A stretch of 64,000 nt of DNA from Gammaproteobacteria bacterium. GTDB lineage: Bacteria > Pseudomonadota > Gammaproteobacteria > SZUA-229. The notes below the pieces were generated by a model. That model was not told the DNA's origin. It did no database searches and was given only the letters and a program-made list of their open reading frames with translations. Within the stretch, counting starts at the first letter, position 1. Each line of letters starts with the position of its first letter. The position numbers and the translations under genes are program-made. This document shows, piece after piece, positions 54,788-64,000 of this stretch. The stretch spans positions 1 to 64,000 of the forward strand of contig JASBSR010000027.1 in assembly GCA_030148865.1 (NCBI GenBank), written 5' to 3'.

Positions 54788-55825
54788 ATGACTACAGCAC
54801 ACATCACAATCACTCGCCCTGACGACTGGCACCTGCACCTGCGCGATGGCCAGGCCCTGGCCGCGGTCGCACCGTTCAGCGCGCGACAGTTCGCGCGCGC
54901 CATCGTCATGCCCAATCTGAAACCGGCCATCACCACGGTGAAGCAGGCAGTGGCCTATGTGGACAGAATAGTGGCGGCAGTCGGTGACAGTGAATTCGAA
55001 CCCCTGATGACCCTGTATCTCAGCGACGAGACCAGCGCCAACGAAATCGAGCGCGCGCATAAAAGCTGCTTTATCAAGGCAGTGAAACTCTACCCAGCCG
55101 GCGCAACCACGAATTCTGCCCAGGGCGTGACTGATATTCGCCGCTGCGATCAGGCGCTGGCCGCGATGCAGGACTGCGGCATGCCGCTGCTGGTGCACGG
55201 TGAAGTCACCGATCCCGAGATCGACGTATTCGATCGTGAAAAAGTCTTTATCGACCGCGTACTGCTGCCGCTGAGCAACCGTTTTCCCAGACTGAAAATC
55301 GTGTTCGAGCACATCACCACCGGCGATGCGGTAAATTTTGTGTTGGAATCGGATGCCAACATCGCCGCCACCATTACCGCGCATCACCTGCTCTATAATC
55401 GTAACAGCATGTTCCAGCAGGGCATACGCCCGCACATGTACTGCCTGCCAGTGCTCAAACGCGAACGTCATCGCCAGGCACTGGCCTGTGCTGCCATTAG
55501 CGGCAATCGAAAATTTTTCCTCGGTACGGATAGCGCACCGCATGCCCAGCACAGCAAGGAAACCAGTTGCGGCTGCGCCGGCATTTTTAGCGCCCATGCC
55601 GCGATTGAGTTTTACACCAGCTTTTTTGACAGCATGAACGCGCTCGACAAACTGGAAGCTTTCGCCAGCTTTCACGGCCCGGATTTTTATGGCCTGCCGC
55701 GTAACCAGAGCCAGATCACGCTGGACAAAACCGACTGGACTGTGCCGGACAGCTACCCGCTGGGGAACGGCGAAACCCTGATTCCGCTGCTCGCTGGCGA
55801 AACTCTGAACTGGAAACTACGCTGA
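54788..55825 (+). CDS. pyrC: Dihydroorotase
   Basis: PyrC closes carbamoyl-aspartate to dihydroorotate in pyrimidine synthesis. The 345-residue amidohydrolase has the zinc ligands in [13 protein letters not shown], the carboxylated lysine region [50 protein letters not shown] and [13 protein letters not shown]. The ATG at 54788 matches the usual N-terminus; the frame from 54713 is extra. Its stop shares a base with the rnt start. Confidence 0.96.
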   Translation: MTTAHITITRPDDWHLHLRDGQALAAVAPFSARQFARAIVMPNLKPAITTVKQAVAYVDRIVAAVGDSEFEPLMTLYLSDETSANEIERAHKSCFIKAVKLYPAGATTNSAQGVTDIRRCDQALAAMQDCGMPLLVHGEVTDPEIDVFDREKVFIDRVLLPLSNRFPRLKIVFEHITTGDAVNFVLESDANIAATITAHHLLYNRNSMFQQGIRPHMYCLPVLKRERHRQALACAAISGNRKFFLGTDSAPHAQHSKETSCGCAGIFSAHAAIEFYTSFFDSMNALDKLEAFASFHGPDFYGLPRNQSQITLDKTDWTVPDSYPLGNGETLIPLLAGETLNWKLR

Positions 55826-56454
55826 TGCCAAATCAGGAAAAATCTCCCATGGCGCAACGCTTCCGAGGCTTTTTCCCGGTGGTCATCGATGTCGAAACCG
55901 GTGGCTTCGATGAACGCAAAGACGCCCTGCTGGAAATCGGCGCTCTCACCCTGAGCATGGACGAGACCGGCCAAATGTCGATTGCCAACCAGTACGCCTG
56001 CCATGTCGAGCCTTTCGAAGGCGCAAATATGGATCCGAAGTCCATGGAAATTAACGGCATTGATCCCTGGCACCCGTTCCGTATCGCCAAACCCGAAGAC
56101 ATCGCCGTGCGCGAGCTGTTCCGCTTTGTTGGTAAGGAAATGAAACAACACGGCTGCAGCCGCGCGATCATGGTCGGCCACAACACCCCACTGGATCTGG
56201 ACTTTATTAATGCTGCGGCCATACGTAATAAGCTCGCGCGCAATCCATTTCACCCCTTCAGCACCTTCGACACGGTCAGTCTTTGTGGTCTCGCCTACGG
56301 CCAGACCGTGCTCTCCCGTGCGGCCCAGGCCGCCGGCCTGGAGTGGGATAATGCGCAGGCGCATTCAGCGCTCTACGATGCCACCAAAACCGCTGAACTA
56401 TTCTGTGCCATCGTCAATCGCTGGCGCGACGGTATCGGCCCGGTCTGGAGCTGA
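55825..56454 (+). CDS. rnt: Ribonuclease T
   Basis: A 209-residue 3'-5' exonuclease of the DEDD family that trims tRNA and other stable RNAs. Catalytic motifs are FFPVVIDVETGGFD, MVGHNTPLDLDFI and AHSALYDATKTAELFCAIVN, with NPFHPFSTFDTVSLCGLAYG typical of RNase T. It overlaps the pyrC stop by one base (TGATG). An in-frame ATG at codon 9 is an alternative start. Confidence 0.95.
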   Translation: MPNQEKSPMAQRFRGFFPVVIDVETGGFDERKDALLEIGALTLSMDETGQMSIANQYACHVEPFEGANMDPKSMEINGIDPWHPFRIAKPEDIAVRELFRFVGKEMKQHGCSRAIMVGHNTPLDLDFINAAAIRNKLARNPFHPFSTFDTVSLCGLAYGQTVLSRAAQAAGLEWDNAQAHSALYDATKTAELFCAIVNRWRDGIGPVWS

Positions 56455-56495
56455 TAGCATGGGCAATCTGTTCAAAAATTGTCTATATTAGACGA

Positions 56496-57494
56496 ATGAC
56501 ACGCTCGGCCTTCGCCGACGTCAAGCAGGAACCAGCAACACCCATGAGCAGCTCAGACCTATCTATTATCATCGTCGATGATCTGCAATTCAGTCGAATT
56601 GTGGTCAAAACCGCCCTCAAAAAAGCCGGTTATAACGATGTGCGTATGGCCGATAGCGCCATCGAGGCGCTGCGCATGCTGGACGAAAAACCCGCTGATG
56701 TGGTGCTCGCCGACTGGATGATGCCAGAAATGGATGGCCTCGAACTTGCCGACCAGATCCGCCTGCGCGACGAAGAAAACGGTGCTTACACGGCGATTAT
56801 TCTATTCACTGCCAATGAAGGCACTGAATATCTGGTAAAAGCTTTCGATCACGGTGTTGACGACTACCTGCGCAAGCCACCGATTCCAGATGAACTCGCC
56901 GCCCGGGTTAACGCTGCTGCCCGCATCGCCGCGATGCAGAACGATTTACTGGAAACCTCGCGGCAGATGGAATCCAAAATTCGCCGCCTTGAAGAAGTCG
57001 CACTCATTGACCCGGTGAGCGGTGCCGGCAACCAGCGCCTGCTCAGCCAGGAACTGCGCGCACACCTGCTGGAAGCCTCGTCGCGCAAAGGCGGTGTCTG
57101 CCTCGCCATGCTCGAACTGGATCAGCTAAAGAACATTAGCCAGGAGCACGGCGCTGAGATCGAACACGAAATTCTGCTCAGCCTGCATCGCAGATTGCGT
57201 CGCACTGTGCGCCCCACCGACACTATCACCCGACTCGATGACAATATTTTTGCCATCATCATGCACCACACCAATCCCGAGTATTACCGGGAAGATTCTT
57301 TACAACGTATCGTGACCGGCATTAGTCAGCGCCCGCTGAAAACCAGTATTGGCAATCTCGAGGTGACTGCGTCCATGGGCGTGCAGTACTACAATGGCGA
57401 AGACAGTATGATTTCAGCGCGCGAAATGGTGGCGCTGGCGCAGGACAAACTCAGCATGGCCAGTGCCAGCGCTGATGGCAGTATCGAATTCTAA
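56496..57494 (+). CDS. Response regulator with degenerate GGDEF domain
   Basis: A 332-residue protein. The receiver domain (about 22-140) has acidic pocket D28-D29, phosphoacceptor D73 in VVLADWMMPEMDG and lysine in DDYLRKPPIP. A coiled linker leads to a GGDEF-like domain whose signature reads RLDDNIFAIIMHH where RxGGDEF is expected, so cyclase activity is doubtful; it may bind nucleotide or partner proteins. The start could also be the ATG at 56544 (MSSSDLSI), directly before the receiver. No histidine kinase is adjacent. Confidence 0.83.
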   Translation: MTRSAFADVKQEPATPMSSSDLSIIIVDDLQFSRIVVKTALKKAGYNDVRMADSAIEALRMLDEKPADVVLADWMMPEMDGLELADQIRLRDEENGAYTAIILFTANEGTEYLVKAFDHGVDDYLRKPPIPDELAARVNAAARIAAMQNDLLETSRQMESKIRRLEEVALIDPVSGAGNQRLLSQELRAHLLEASSRKGGVCLAMLELDQLKNISQEHGAEIEHEILLSLHRRLRRTVRPTDTITRLDDNIFAIIMHHTNPEYYREDSLQRIVTGISQRPLKTSIGNLEVTASMGVQYYNGEDSMISAREMVALAQDKLSMASASADGSIEF

Positions 57495-57813
57495 GCCTGA
57501 TTAATCACGCCAAAAAACGATTGCACCCTTAAGCGAACGCGTGGTAAGGAATATTGGCAACGCATGTACAAAGCACACAGAATTTAGCGGCCAATCAATT
57601 TTAGCCAGGCTTACGGACACTTCATTAAGTGTGATAATGCCCGAAATCAGGAGCCTGCTCAATTTGTGACACGAACGCCCGCAGGTGAAAAATGAATACA
57701 GAACGCCTCTATAGTTGGTATTTCTGCCAGTAAACAATATTTACACTGAATATTTAAAATATCTGAGATTATTTACCCCAATTTTCTCAGGATACCAGGC
57801 AAAGGTGAGCATA
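57495..57813. other. Intergenic region before the GAF-EAL gene
   Basis: A 319-base AT-rich stretch. A 78-residue minus-strand frame (57501-57737) has no recognisable motif or good ribosome site, and I do not call it. The right end carries AGGTGAG before the ATG at 57814. No repeat or clear promoter was found. Confidence 0.55.
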
Positions 57814-59046
57814 ATGAAAAACGCCATATTGACAGAATTGGTCCTGGCGAATGCCAGGAATGATAATGCTTCAATCACTGAAAATTTACAGCCTATTTTA
57901 AATGTTATTCGTTCACACCTCGGTATGGACATTGCTTTTATTTCAGAGTTTTATCAAGGTGAGCGTGTTCTGAAGTATGTGGATTCAAAAGATACATCAA
58001 CCGCTATTCAGGTTGGTGATTCTTGCCCTCTTGAAGAAACGTACTGTCAAAAAATCGTCGCAGGAGAATTGCCTGAGCTCATTGCTGATACTGCGCTTAA
58101 CCCTGTCGCCAGTGGGCTTGCAATTACAGATGAGTTGTCGATAGGAAATTATCTAGGCGTACCCATTCGAGTTTCAGACGGGAGCGTCTATGGAACATTT
58201 TGCTGTTACAGCCACAAACCTGACCGCACCCTGGGAGAACGCGACCTGGCCTTATTGCGAGCATTTGCAGATTTAGCGGGTAAACAAATCGACAGCACAC
58301 TTAAAACCCAGCATGAACAGGCTGAGATAACAGAACGAATTATCTCGGTTCTTGAACCATCAAAGATTAACATTGTTTACCAACCAATTTATAATCTAGC
58401 GGAAGAAAGAATCTCCGGGTTTGAATCACTCGCCCGCTTTGCTACAACGCCCTACCGTACACCAGATATATGGTTTAATGAGGCAGCCCAGGCAGGACTC
58501 GGTGAGGAACTCGAAATGATGGCTATCAACAAAGCCATTGAAGGCCTTGATCAGTTCCCGAACGACATCTACATCTCGCTAAACATCTCACCAGAATACA
58601 TTATAAACGGGGCGGCAACTCGCATTCTTGAAAATCTTCCCGCGGAACGAATTGTATTGGAAATTACTGAACATGCGCGCGTTGCTGATTATTCTGACTT
58701 TCGAGCAGCGCTTGAGCCACTTCGTAGCAATGGAATACGGCTTGCGGTTGACGATGCAGGAGCGGGTTATGCCAGCTTTCAGCATATCCTTGAGCTGGGC
58801 GCGGATATCATCAAACTCGACATCAGCCTCATACGGAACATTCATGCCGACCCAGCGCGGCGAGCACTCGCAGCATCACTAATTGCGTTCGCAACAGAAA
58901 CAGGAAGTGAGGTCATCGCTGAGGGTGTCGAGACCAGGCTCGAACTTAAGGAACTGCGATGCCTTGGCGTAAATAAAGTGCAGGGATACTTTATTGGTCA
59001 TCCTGCGCCAATTACCGAGGCCTTAGCATTGATGTCTGACTCATAA
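57814..59046 (+). CDS. GAF-EAL cyclic-di-GMP phosphodiesterase
   Basis: A 410-residue cytoplasmic protein. A GAF domain (about 5-165, GDSCPLEETYCQKIVAGELP and NYLGVPIRVSDGSVYGTFCC) is joined to an EAL domain (about 180-408). EAL appears as FESLARF. NISPEYI, LEITEHA, VDDAGAGYASF, IKLDISLI, IAEGVETRLE and QGYFIGHPAP keep the metal-binding and catalytic residues, so it is probably active. AGGTGAG precedes the ATG. The GAF ligand is unknown. Codon use is more AT-rich than in the upstream genes. Confidence 0.87.
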   Translation: MKNAILTELVLANARNDNASITENLQPILNVIRSHLGMDIAFISEFYQGERVLKYVDSKDTSTAIQVGDSCPLEETYCQKIVAGELPELIADTALNPVASGLAITDELSIGNYLGVPIRVSDGSVYGTFCCYSHKPDRTLGERDLALLRAFADLAGKQIDSTLKTQHEQAEITERIISVLEPSKINIVYQPIYNLAEERISGFESLARFATTPYRTPDIWFNEAAQAGLGEELEMMAINKAIEGLDQFPNDIYISLNISPEYIINGAATRILENLPAERIVLEITEHARVADYSDFRAALEPLRSNGIRLAVDDAGAGYASFQHILELGADIIKLDISLIRNIHADPARRALAASLIAFATETGSEVIAEGVETRLELKELRCLGVNKVQGYFIGHPAPITEALALMSDS

Positions 59047-59216
59047 AGTTCTGACGGCAACTTTTTAAAACACCCATATTGCTTGATTAAATCGATTCTG
59101 CAACTGAAAAATGGCACTAAATCGTGTCAAGAATGAGTTCTCCCGAGCATCTACTGGGGACATATAATCAAATAGCTAAACACTGTCAATTAAAGGCTCA
59201 GTAGAGGAATCCTGTC

Positions 59217-60089
59217 ATGAATAACACAAGATCCAGTCTGACAACAGGACGCTTGATGTTGGCCACTGTACTCTTTGCAGGCGCAGCATGGTTCACTCCC
59301 CTGCGCCTGGCCCAGGCGAGCGAAGCGCCCATCCAGATTAATTTTGGCGTCGTGCCGCAACAATCGGCCAGCAAATTGGCGCGTCTGTGGACACCCGTTC
59401 TCAATTATCTGGGTGAGCAGACCGGTTACCATTTTCTGTTCAGGACAGCGGCAGATATTCCCACCTTCGAGCACCGCCTGGCACTTGGGGAATATGGCAT
59501 GGCCTACATGAATCCGTATCATTATACGGTGTTTCACCGCGCACCGGGGTATCGGGCGTTTGCCAGGGAAAAGGACCAGCGGATTAAGGGCATTGTCGTA
59601 GTGCGCAAGGACAGCCCCTATCATTCACTTCGTGAATTAAAAGGACAAACCCTGGCCTTCCCGGCACCGGCAGCATTTGCCGCTAGTATCCTGATTCGTG
59701 CCCATTTAAAAAACGCAGGAATCCCCATCACAGCCCAATACGTCTCATCACATGACTCGGTCTATCTCTCTGTGGCGAAGGGATTGTATCCCGCTGGGGG
59801 AGGAGTCGCCCGCACCTTCAAAAACATGAGCCCGGCAACCTCCGACCAGTTACGTATTCTTTGGGTCACCCAATCCTATACACCCCATGCCATTGCCGCA
59901 CACCCGAGCGTTTCTAATGATGTTGTGGCACACGTGCAACAGGCCATGCTGGCCATGCACACGGATCCCCGCGGCAAGGCCTTGCTAAAAGCAATTAATT
60001 TCAAGGGCATTGTGGCCGCAGAGGATGCCGATTGGAATGACGTGCGCGCACTCGGCATCGAGTTGCTGGATGGTCCCGGTAAAAAATAA
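59217..60089 (+). CDS. PhnD-like periplasmic binding protein
   Basis: A 290-residue exported solute-binding protein of the phosphate/phosphite/phosphonate (PhnD) superfamily. A signal peptide covers about residues 1-35. The fold motifs [34 protein letters not shown] and [20 protein letters not shown] are visible. No ABC permease or ATPase is nearby. Instead it is 1 base from a membrane PAS-GGDEF-EAL gene, so it is likely a sensor that signals through that partner, as NspS does with MbaA (analogy). The ligand is unknown. Confidence 0.83.
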   Translation: MNNTRSSLTTGRLMLATVLFAGAAWFTPLRLAQASEAPIQINFGVVPQQSASKLARLWTPVLNYLGEQTGYHFLFRTAADIPTFEHRLALGEYGMAYMNPYHYTVFHRAPGYRAFAREKDQRIKGIVVVRKDSPYHSLRELKGQTLAFPAPAAFAASILIRAHLKNAGIPITAQYVSSHDSVYLSVAKGLYPAGGGVARTFKNMSPATSDQLRILWVTQSYTPHAIAAHPSVSNDVVAHVQQAMLAMHTDPRGKALLKAINFKGIVAAEDADWNDVRALGIELLDGPGKK

Positions 60090-60090
60090 T

Positions 60091-62862
60091 ATGTCATTTC
60101 GTTTAAAAACCATCCTGGGTGTTGCAAGTATTGAAGCGGTCCTGCTGATCATTCTGGTTGGGACCAGCCATAAATTCATGTATGACTCCAACGAAGAAGA
60201 GTTGATCAAGCGTGCTTCAACAACAGCCACTCTGTTCGCGACAACCAGCAAAAATGCAGTTTTGGCCACCGACCTGGCTTCGCTTGATGAATTTGTTCGC
60301 GAAGTATTGAAAAACCCGGGACTCGTGTACGCTCGGGTCACCGATGCGGATAACAATGTGCTGGTACAAGGCGGCAACTCACAAGCCCTGGCACGCCCCT
60401 TTGTCAGTGACCATAATCTTGAAAATCTTGAAGATGGTATCTTCGATGCCTATGCCAAAATCACAGAGGCCGATACAGTCTATGGTCGCGTAGAACTGGG
60501 GCTTTCTGTCACAAAAACGCTTCAAGTCCTTGCCGAGGCCCGTCAACGGACATCCTATATTGCTATTCTGGAAATGGTAATGGTTGCGGTGTTCTCATAC
60601 CTGCTCGGAACCTATCTCACACGTCAATTGAAAGATTTAAAAACTGCCTCAGAGCGGATTGCCAGTGGCCATATGGGGTATCAAATTCAGGTCAGTGGCA
60701 ATGATGAACTGGCCCAGGCCGCACGTGCATTCAACCAGATGTCATGCCACCTTCAGCAATTTAATACCGAGCTTGATAATCAGGTAGCGCAACGCACCGT
60801 GGAATTATCAAGAGCCCAGCAACGTCTGGAAACTATTCTGAACAACACCGCAGAAGGCATTATCACGTTTGACACAAAGGGCACAATCGAATCCTGTAAC
60901 CAGGCCGCTGAAAGACTGTTTGGTTACCCTGCCAATGAGCTGCTTAGTAAAAACATTCACCTCCTGATCGGCGCAGGTAAAGACCAACAACCACAAAGTA
61001 ATTACCTCAGATACTTTCTTAAAAATGAATTTCACCGGCTGGCCGGTCATCAAGGTGAAGTCACGGGACAGCACAAGGATGGTACGAATTTTCCCGTGGA
61101 ATTAAAGATTAGCAGCATGCTCCTGGAAGATCGCCAGATGTATACCTGTCTGATGTCTGATATCAGTCAGCGCAAGCAGAATGAGGAAAAGCTGCATCAA
61201 TCAGCCATCGTATTCGAAAGCACCAAAGAAGGCGTGATCATCACCGATCCCACTGGCGCTATGGTCGATGTCAACCGGGCCTTTAGTGAAATCACCGGCT
61301 ATAGCCGTGATGAAGTCATCGGCAGAAACCCCCGGCTGCTTGCCTCGGGCAGACACGATGACATGTTTTATACATCGATGTGGGCGACTATTTCCAGTAT
61401 CGGTTACTGGCAGGGGGAGCTCTGGAATCGGCGCAAGAATGGTGACATCTTCCCGGAGTGGCTGAACATCAGCGCCGTCCAGGATGCAAGCGGTGCAATC
61501 AGCCACTATGTGGGTGTGTTTTCAGACATCAGTGCCATCAAGGAAGCAGAACAGAAGCTGCATCATCTCGCCCATCACGACCCGCTCACAGACCTGCCAA
61601 ACCGCCTGCTTTTCGAGGCTCGGCTGGAGCATGCCCTGAAACGGGCAATGCGAAATAATACCAAAGTCGGGGTTTTGTTTCTCGACCTGGATCGATTCAA
61701 GAATATCAACGACTCCCTCGGCCACCCCATTGGCGATCAGATCCTGGGCATGGTGGCCCAACGCCTAACTCGCTGCCTACGCGGCGGAGACACTCTGGCG
61801 CGGTTAGGCGGTGATGAATTTACCATCGTCGTTGAAGATATTAATGAAGACCAGGATGCCGCCGTGGTCGCAGAGAAACTGCTGGGTTCATTCAGGACAT
61901 CTTTTCTGCTGGAAGATAATGAAATCTTCGTTACAGTCAGCATTGGCATAGCCCTCTACCCTGCTGACGGTCTTGATGTAACCAGCCTCGTAAAACACGC
62001 CGATACCGCCATGTATCGAGCCAAGGAACAGGGACGTAATAACTATGAATACTATACTGCAGAACTCACCCTGTCTGCATTCGAACGCCTAACGCTGGAA
62101 ACCGCATTGCGCCATGCGCTGGATAATAATGAGTTTCTACTTTATTACCAGCCACAGGTCTGTCTGACCACCAGTAACGTTGTGGGGGTCGAGGCATTGA
62201 TCCGCTGGAAGCACCCTGAAATGGGTCTGGTTTCTCCGGCCACGTTCATCCCCCTGGCGGAAGAATCGGGGCTTATCCACGCAATTGGAGAATGGGTTCT
62301 ACGTACGGCCTGTTTCCAGGCCAAGGCATGGCAAACGGCTGGTCAACCGTTGCGTGTTTCGGTAAACCTGTCGGGCCAGCAAATTACCCACAGCCCTATT
62401 CTGGAAACAGTAAGCAGGGTACTTGAAGAAACCCAGCTGGAAGCCAGTTTTCTCGATCTGGAGATCACCGAAAGTTTCTTTCTTGGCCACACTGAACATG
62501 AAATAGCTATATTGGTTGCACTCAAGACATTGGGTGTAACCTTGTCTATCGATGATTTCGGGACAGGCTATTCATCACTGAGTTATTTAAAAAATCTGCC
62601 AATCGACACGCTGAAGATTGACCAGTCATTCGTACGCGATATCACGCAAGACAACAATGATCCCGCTATTGTCAGGGCAGTCATCGCCCTCGGGCATAGT
62701 ATGCAGTTGAATGTCATCGCGGAAGGTGTTGAAACAGTGAAACAGCGGGAATTTCTACGAGCCGAAGGTTGTGATGAATATCAGGGCTACCTCTATAGTC
62801 CACCGCTACCTGCTGAGGAATTGGAGGCTCTGCTACAAAAAGCCATCAGCGGCAGCGACTGA
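60091..62862 (+). CDS. Membrane sensor: periplasmic region, HAMP, two PAS, GGDEF and EAL
   Basis: A 923-residue bifunctional cyclic-di-GMP protein. Spans at about 8-26 and 155-177 enclose a periplasmic domain. HAMP (178-235), PAS at about 245-365 and 370-490, GGDEF (495-660) with an intact LARLGGDEF and an RGGD inhibitory site, and EAL (670-920) with [22 protein letters not shown] and [10 protein letters not shown] follow. Both enzymatic signatures look intact. It begins 1 base after the PhnD-like gene, so the binding protein probably governs its periplasmic domain. Confidence 0.9.
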   Translation: MSFRLKTILGVASIEAVLLIILVGTSHKFMYDSNEEELIKRASTTATLFATTSKNAVLATDLASLDEFVREVLKNPGLVYARVTDADNNVLVQGGNSQALARPFVSDHNLENLEDGIFDAYAKITEADTVYGRVELGLSVTKTLQVLAEARQRTSYIAILEMVMVAVFSYLLGTYLTRQLKDLKTASERIASGHMGYQIQVSGNDELAQAARAFNQMSCHLQQFNTELDNQVAQRTVELSRAQQRLETILNNTAEGIITFDTKGTIESCNQAAERLFGYPANELLSKNIHLLIGAGKDQQPQSNYLRYFLKNEFHRLAGHQGEVTGQHKDGTNFPVELKISSMLLEDRQMYTCLMSDISQRKQNEEKLHQSAIVFESTKEGVIITDPTGAMVDVNRAFSEITGYSRDEVIGRNPRLLASGRHDDMFYTSMWATISSIGYWQGELWNRRKNGDIFPEWLNISAVQDASGAISHYVGVFSDISAIKEAEQKLHHLAHHDPLTDLPNRLLFEARLEHALKRAMRNNTKVGVLFLDLDRFKNINDSLGHPIGDQILGMVAQRLTRCLRGGDTLARLGGDEFTIVVEDINEDQDAAVVAEKLLGSFRTSFLLEDNEIFVTVSIGIALYPADGLDVTSLVKHADTAMYRAKEQGRNNYEYYTAELTLSAFERLTLETALRHALDNNEFLLYYQPQVCLTTSNVVGVEALIRWKHPEMGLVSPATFIPLAEESGLIHAIGEWVLRTACFQAKAWQTAGQPLRVSVNLSGQQITHSPILETVSRVLEETQLEASFLDLEITESFFLGHTEHEIAILVALKTLGVTLSIDDFGTGYSSLSYLKNLPIDTLKIDQSFVRDITQDNNDPAIVRAVIALGHSMQLNVIAEGVETVKQREFLRAEGCDEYQGYLYSPPLPAEELEALLQKAISGSD

Positions 62863-62979
62863 TGATCACCATGCCTGCGCCGTGGCTAAACTTGACTTCC
62901 TGATGTCGGCCTTTGGACCGAATGGCCAGGATTTGATTGTAAGCCTGCGCCAAATCAAGCAGATTGGTTAAGCACCGTC

Positions 62980-63016
62980 GCCAAAAAAACGCCCACAAGC
63001 AGGGCATTTTTTTGGC
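62980..63016. terminator. Hairpin terminator after the GGDEF-EAL gene
   Basis: GCCAAAAAAACGCCC pairs with GGGCATTTTTTTGGC around a short ACAAGCA loop, with one mismatch. The A/T runs lie within the stem. It lies 117 bases after the stop and before the convergent glutaredoxin gene, so it may serve both. Confidence 0.7.
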
Positions 63017-63032
63017 GGCTACGCACTCAGCC

Positions 63033-63353
63033 TTAGCCAGGCACGGCCTCATCAATCATTTTCTTCAGATCACCGTTCTGAAACATTTCCAGCGTGATAT
63101 CACAGCCACCCACTAATTCGCCCTTGATATACACCTGCGGAAATGTCGGCCAGTCCGCGTAACGCGGCAGATTCTGAAAAATTTCCTGGTCGGCCAGCAC
63201 ATTGCAATAACCGAACTCCTTGCCGCACTGCTTGAGCGCATCGACTGTGCGCCCGGAAAAACCACACTGCGGAAACTGCGGCGTGCCTTTCATAAAAATC
63301 ATTACTGCGTTGTTTTTGACCTGCTCGTCAATTCTTTGCAAAACATCAGCCAT
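63033..63353 (-). CDS. grxD: Monothiol glutaredoxin, Grx4 family
   Basis: A 106-residue CGFS glutaredoxin that carries or delivers [2Fe-2S] clusters. The active site is MKGTPQFPQCGFSGRTVDAL (Cys30), with WPTFPQVYIKGELVGGCDIT as the GSH-binding region. The ATG at 63353 (MADVLQRI) matches relatives; the upstream frame to 63419 is extra. It is convergent with the GGDEF-EAL gene across the hairpin at 62980. Confidence 0.95.
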   Translation of the reverse strand: MADVLQRIDEQVKNNAVMIFMKGTPQFPQCGFSGRTVDALKQCGKEFGYCNVLADQEIFQNLPRYADWPTFPQVYIKGELVGGCDITLEMFQNGDLKKMIDEAVPG

Positions 63354-63482
63354 AGTTATCACCTGTACGTATCGAATGGATGGAGCATATGCCTCTCGCA
63401 GGCAATAATAAACCACCAAAAATCATGGATTAGCTTCTATTTGGGGGTATACCCCGGGTTTTCAAGCATAAAAACAACATTT

Positions 63483-63640
63483 GCCACAGAGCACACTGAA
63501 GATAAGCACTAAAACTAAATTCGTCCACAGATGAACGCAGATAGAACGTGTGTTAATAAGCGCCAGAAGCAACACCTGACATTTGTGCTCATCTGCGTCC
63601 ATCTGCGGATACAGTTTTTGATTTAAATAGCCTCTGTGGC
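63483..63640. repeat. Nested palindromic intergenic repeat
   Basis: Outer arms GCCACAGAG (63483-63491) and CTCTGTGGC (63632-63640) are perfect complements. Inner arms TCCACAGATGAACGCAGAT (63524-63542) and ATCTGCGTCCATCTGCGGA (63591-63609) pair in 17 of 19 positions. It lies between asnO and grxD. Similar CTCTGTGGC/ATCTGCGT-type intergenic sequences are widespread in bacteria (from memory). Confidence 0.75.
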
Positions 63641-63648
63641 GTAAGCTT

Positions 63649-64000
63649 TTAATCAATATTTTGCTGCAACCACAGCTCCAGTGCCGCCAGTTGCCAGAGC
63701 TTACTGCCTTGCAGCCGGGTATGATACTGCTCGGGGTTTTTGAGCAGTTTTTCCACATAAGCTGGATGATACAGCCCGCGTTCCCGGGCTTTGGGCGCGA
63801 GCAAAATATCGCGCATAAACTGCAAAAACTCGCCGCGCACGTACTTTAGCGCCGGCATCGGAAAATACGCCTTGGGTCGGTCGATCACGCTATCGGGCAC
63901 CAGACCACGGGCGATTTTTTTCAGCGCATATTTGCCCGCACCCTGAAGTTTGTATCGTGGCGGCATCTGTGCCGCCAGTTCGATCAGATTCTGGTCGAGA
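63649..64000 (-). CDS. asnO: N-acetylglutaminylglutamine amidotransferase, C-terminal end
   Basis: The last 116 codons of an asparagine-synthase-like gene whose start lies beyond the window. The segment runs LDQNLIELAAQMPPRYKLQG, GKYALKKIARGLVPDSVIDR, PKAYFPMPALKYVRGEF and GSKLWQLAALELWLQQNID. It closely resembles the C-terminus of the enzyme that makes the osmolyte N-acetylglutaminylglutamine amide (family match from memory). A general asparagine synthetase is the alternative. It fits a halotolerant host with ectoine catabolism genes. Confidence 0.75.
   Translation of the reverse strand, partial: LDQNLIELAAQMPPRYKLQGAGKYALKKIARGLVPDSVIDRPKAYFPMPALKYVRGEFLQFMRDILLAPKARERGLYHPAYVEKLLKNPEQYHTRLQGSKLWQLAALELWLQQNID

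Noticed and set aside
57501-57737. 78-codon minus-strand frame between the response regulator and GAF-EAL genes
   Set aside because: No ribosome site or recognisable motif, and it crosses the promoter region of the next gene.
62771-62971. 66-codon plus-strand frame overlapping the end of the GGDEF-EAL gene
   Set aside because: It starts inside the EAL domain in another frame; the tail looks protein-like but is too short to support.

Overview
The window reads as a chromosomal segment of a halotolerant gammaproteobacterium, probably Chromatiales-like. The order is inferred; the class rests on glnE, argA (kinase plus GNAT fusion), mpl, rnt, pyrC, ycgL, grxD and a MerR/Zur-style regulatory set, all gammaproteobacterial in type. 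Nearly every base is coding. Housekeeping genes alternate with accessory blocks for metals, phosphate, osmolytes and cyclic-di-GMP.

Layout. 1-3.6 kb: ilvE (cut by the window edge) and glnE. 3.8-7.1 kb: a small AT-rich sugar-nucleotide group (LegB-type dehydratase, nucleotidyltransferase, short reductase) convergent with an FkbM methyltransferase. 7.2-10.6 kb: a phosphate block, pit plus its DUF47 partner divergent from a phosphate-type porin that has an 11-bp-periodic Pho box array upstream. 10.7-16.4 kb: MoxR, DUF58 and transglutaminase genes, then ilvD. 16.5-19.5 kb: argA, nadC and a PlsC-like acyltransferase.

19.5-39.2 kb is a metal-resistance zone interrupted by an osmolyte operon. It holds (a) an outer-membrane protein, two periplasmic HMA proteins and a MerT-like membrane protein in one operon; (b) arsR-arsC-acr3; (c) a four-gene ectoine-degradation operon (doeB2, doeD, doeA, doeC candidates); (d) merC-merA behind a textbook 19-bp-spacer MerR promoter; (e) a thioredoxin-like protein, a double CcdA/DsbD-like protein and two MerR regulators; (f) a TolC / mini-adaptor / RND efflux operon. 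Operons (a) and (e) carry near-identical paired ZntR-type operators about 60 bp apart. They are therefore probably one regulon, run by the MerR-family gene inside (e). This is the best candidate for an undescribed system here.

39.4-45.2 kb: zinc uptake (zur-znuC-znuB divergent from znuA, with a Zur box between). The zur-side operon ends in an unusual protein that joins a fatty-acid-hydroxylase membrane domain to three PAS domains and a GGDEF domain. Its GTG start shares a base with the znuB stop codon. 45.2-56.5 kb is mostly housekeeping: yjbQ, a hydroxyacid dehydrogenase, rubredoxin, thiD, thiE, hemL, ycgL, a membrane-anchored cold-shock protein, ubiX, mpl, pyrC and rnt. 56.5-62.9 kb is a signalling block: a response regulator with a degenerate GGDEF, a GAF-EAL protein, and a PhnD-like binding protein coupled to a membrane PAS-GGDEF-EAL protein. 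The window ends with grxD, a nested palindromic intergenic repeat and the 3' end of an N-acetylglutaminylglutamine amidotransferase gene, a second osmolyte marker. I saw no tRNA, rRNA, CRISPR array or intact insertion sequence.
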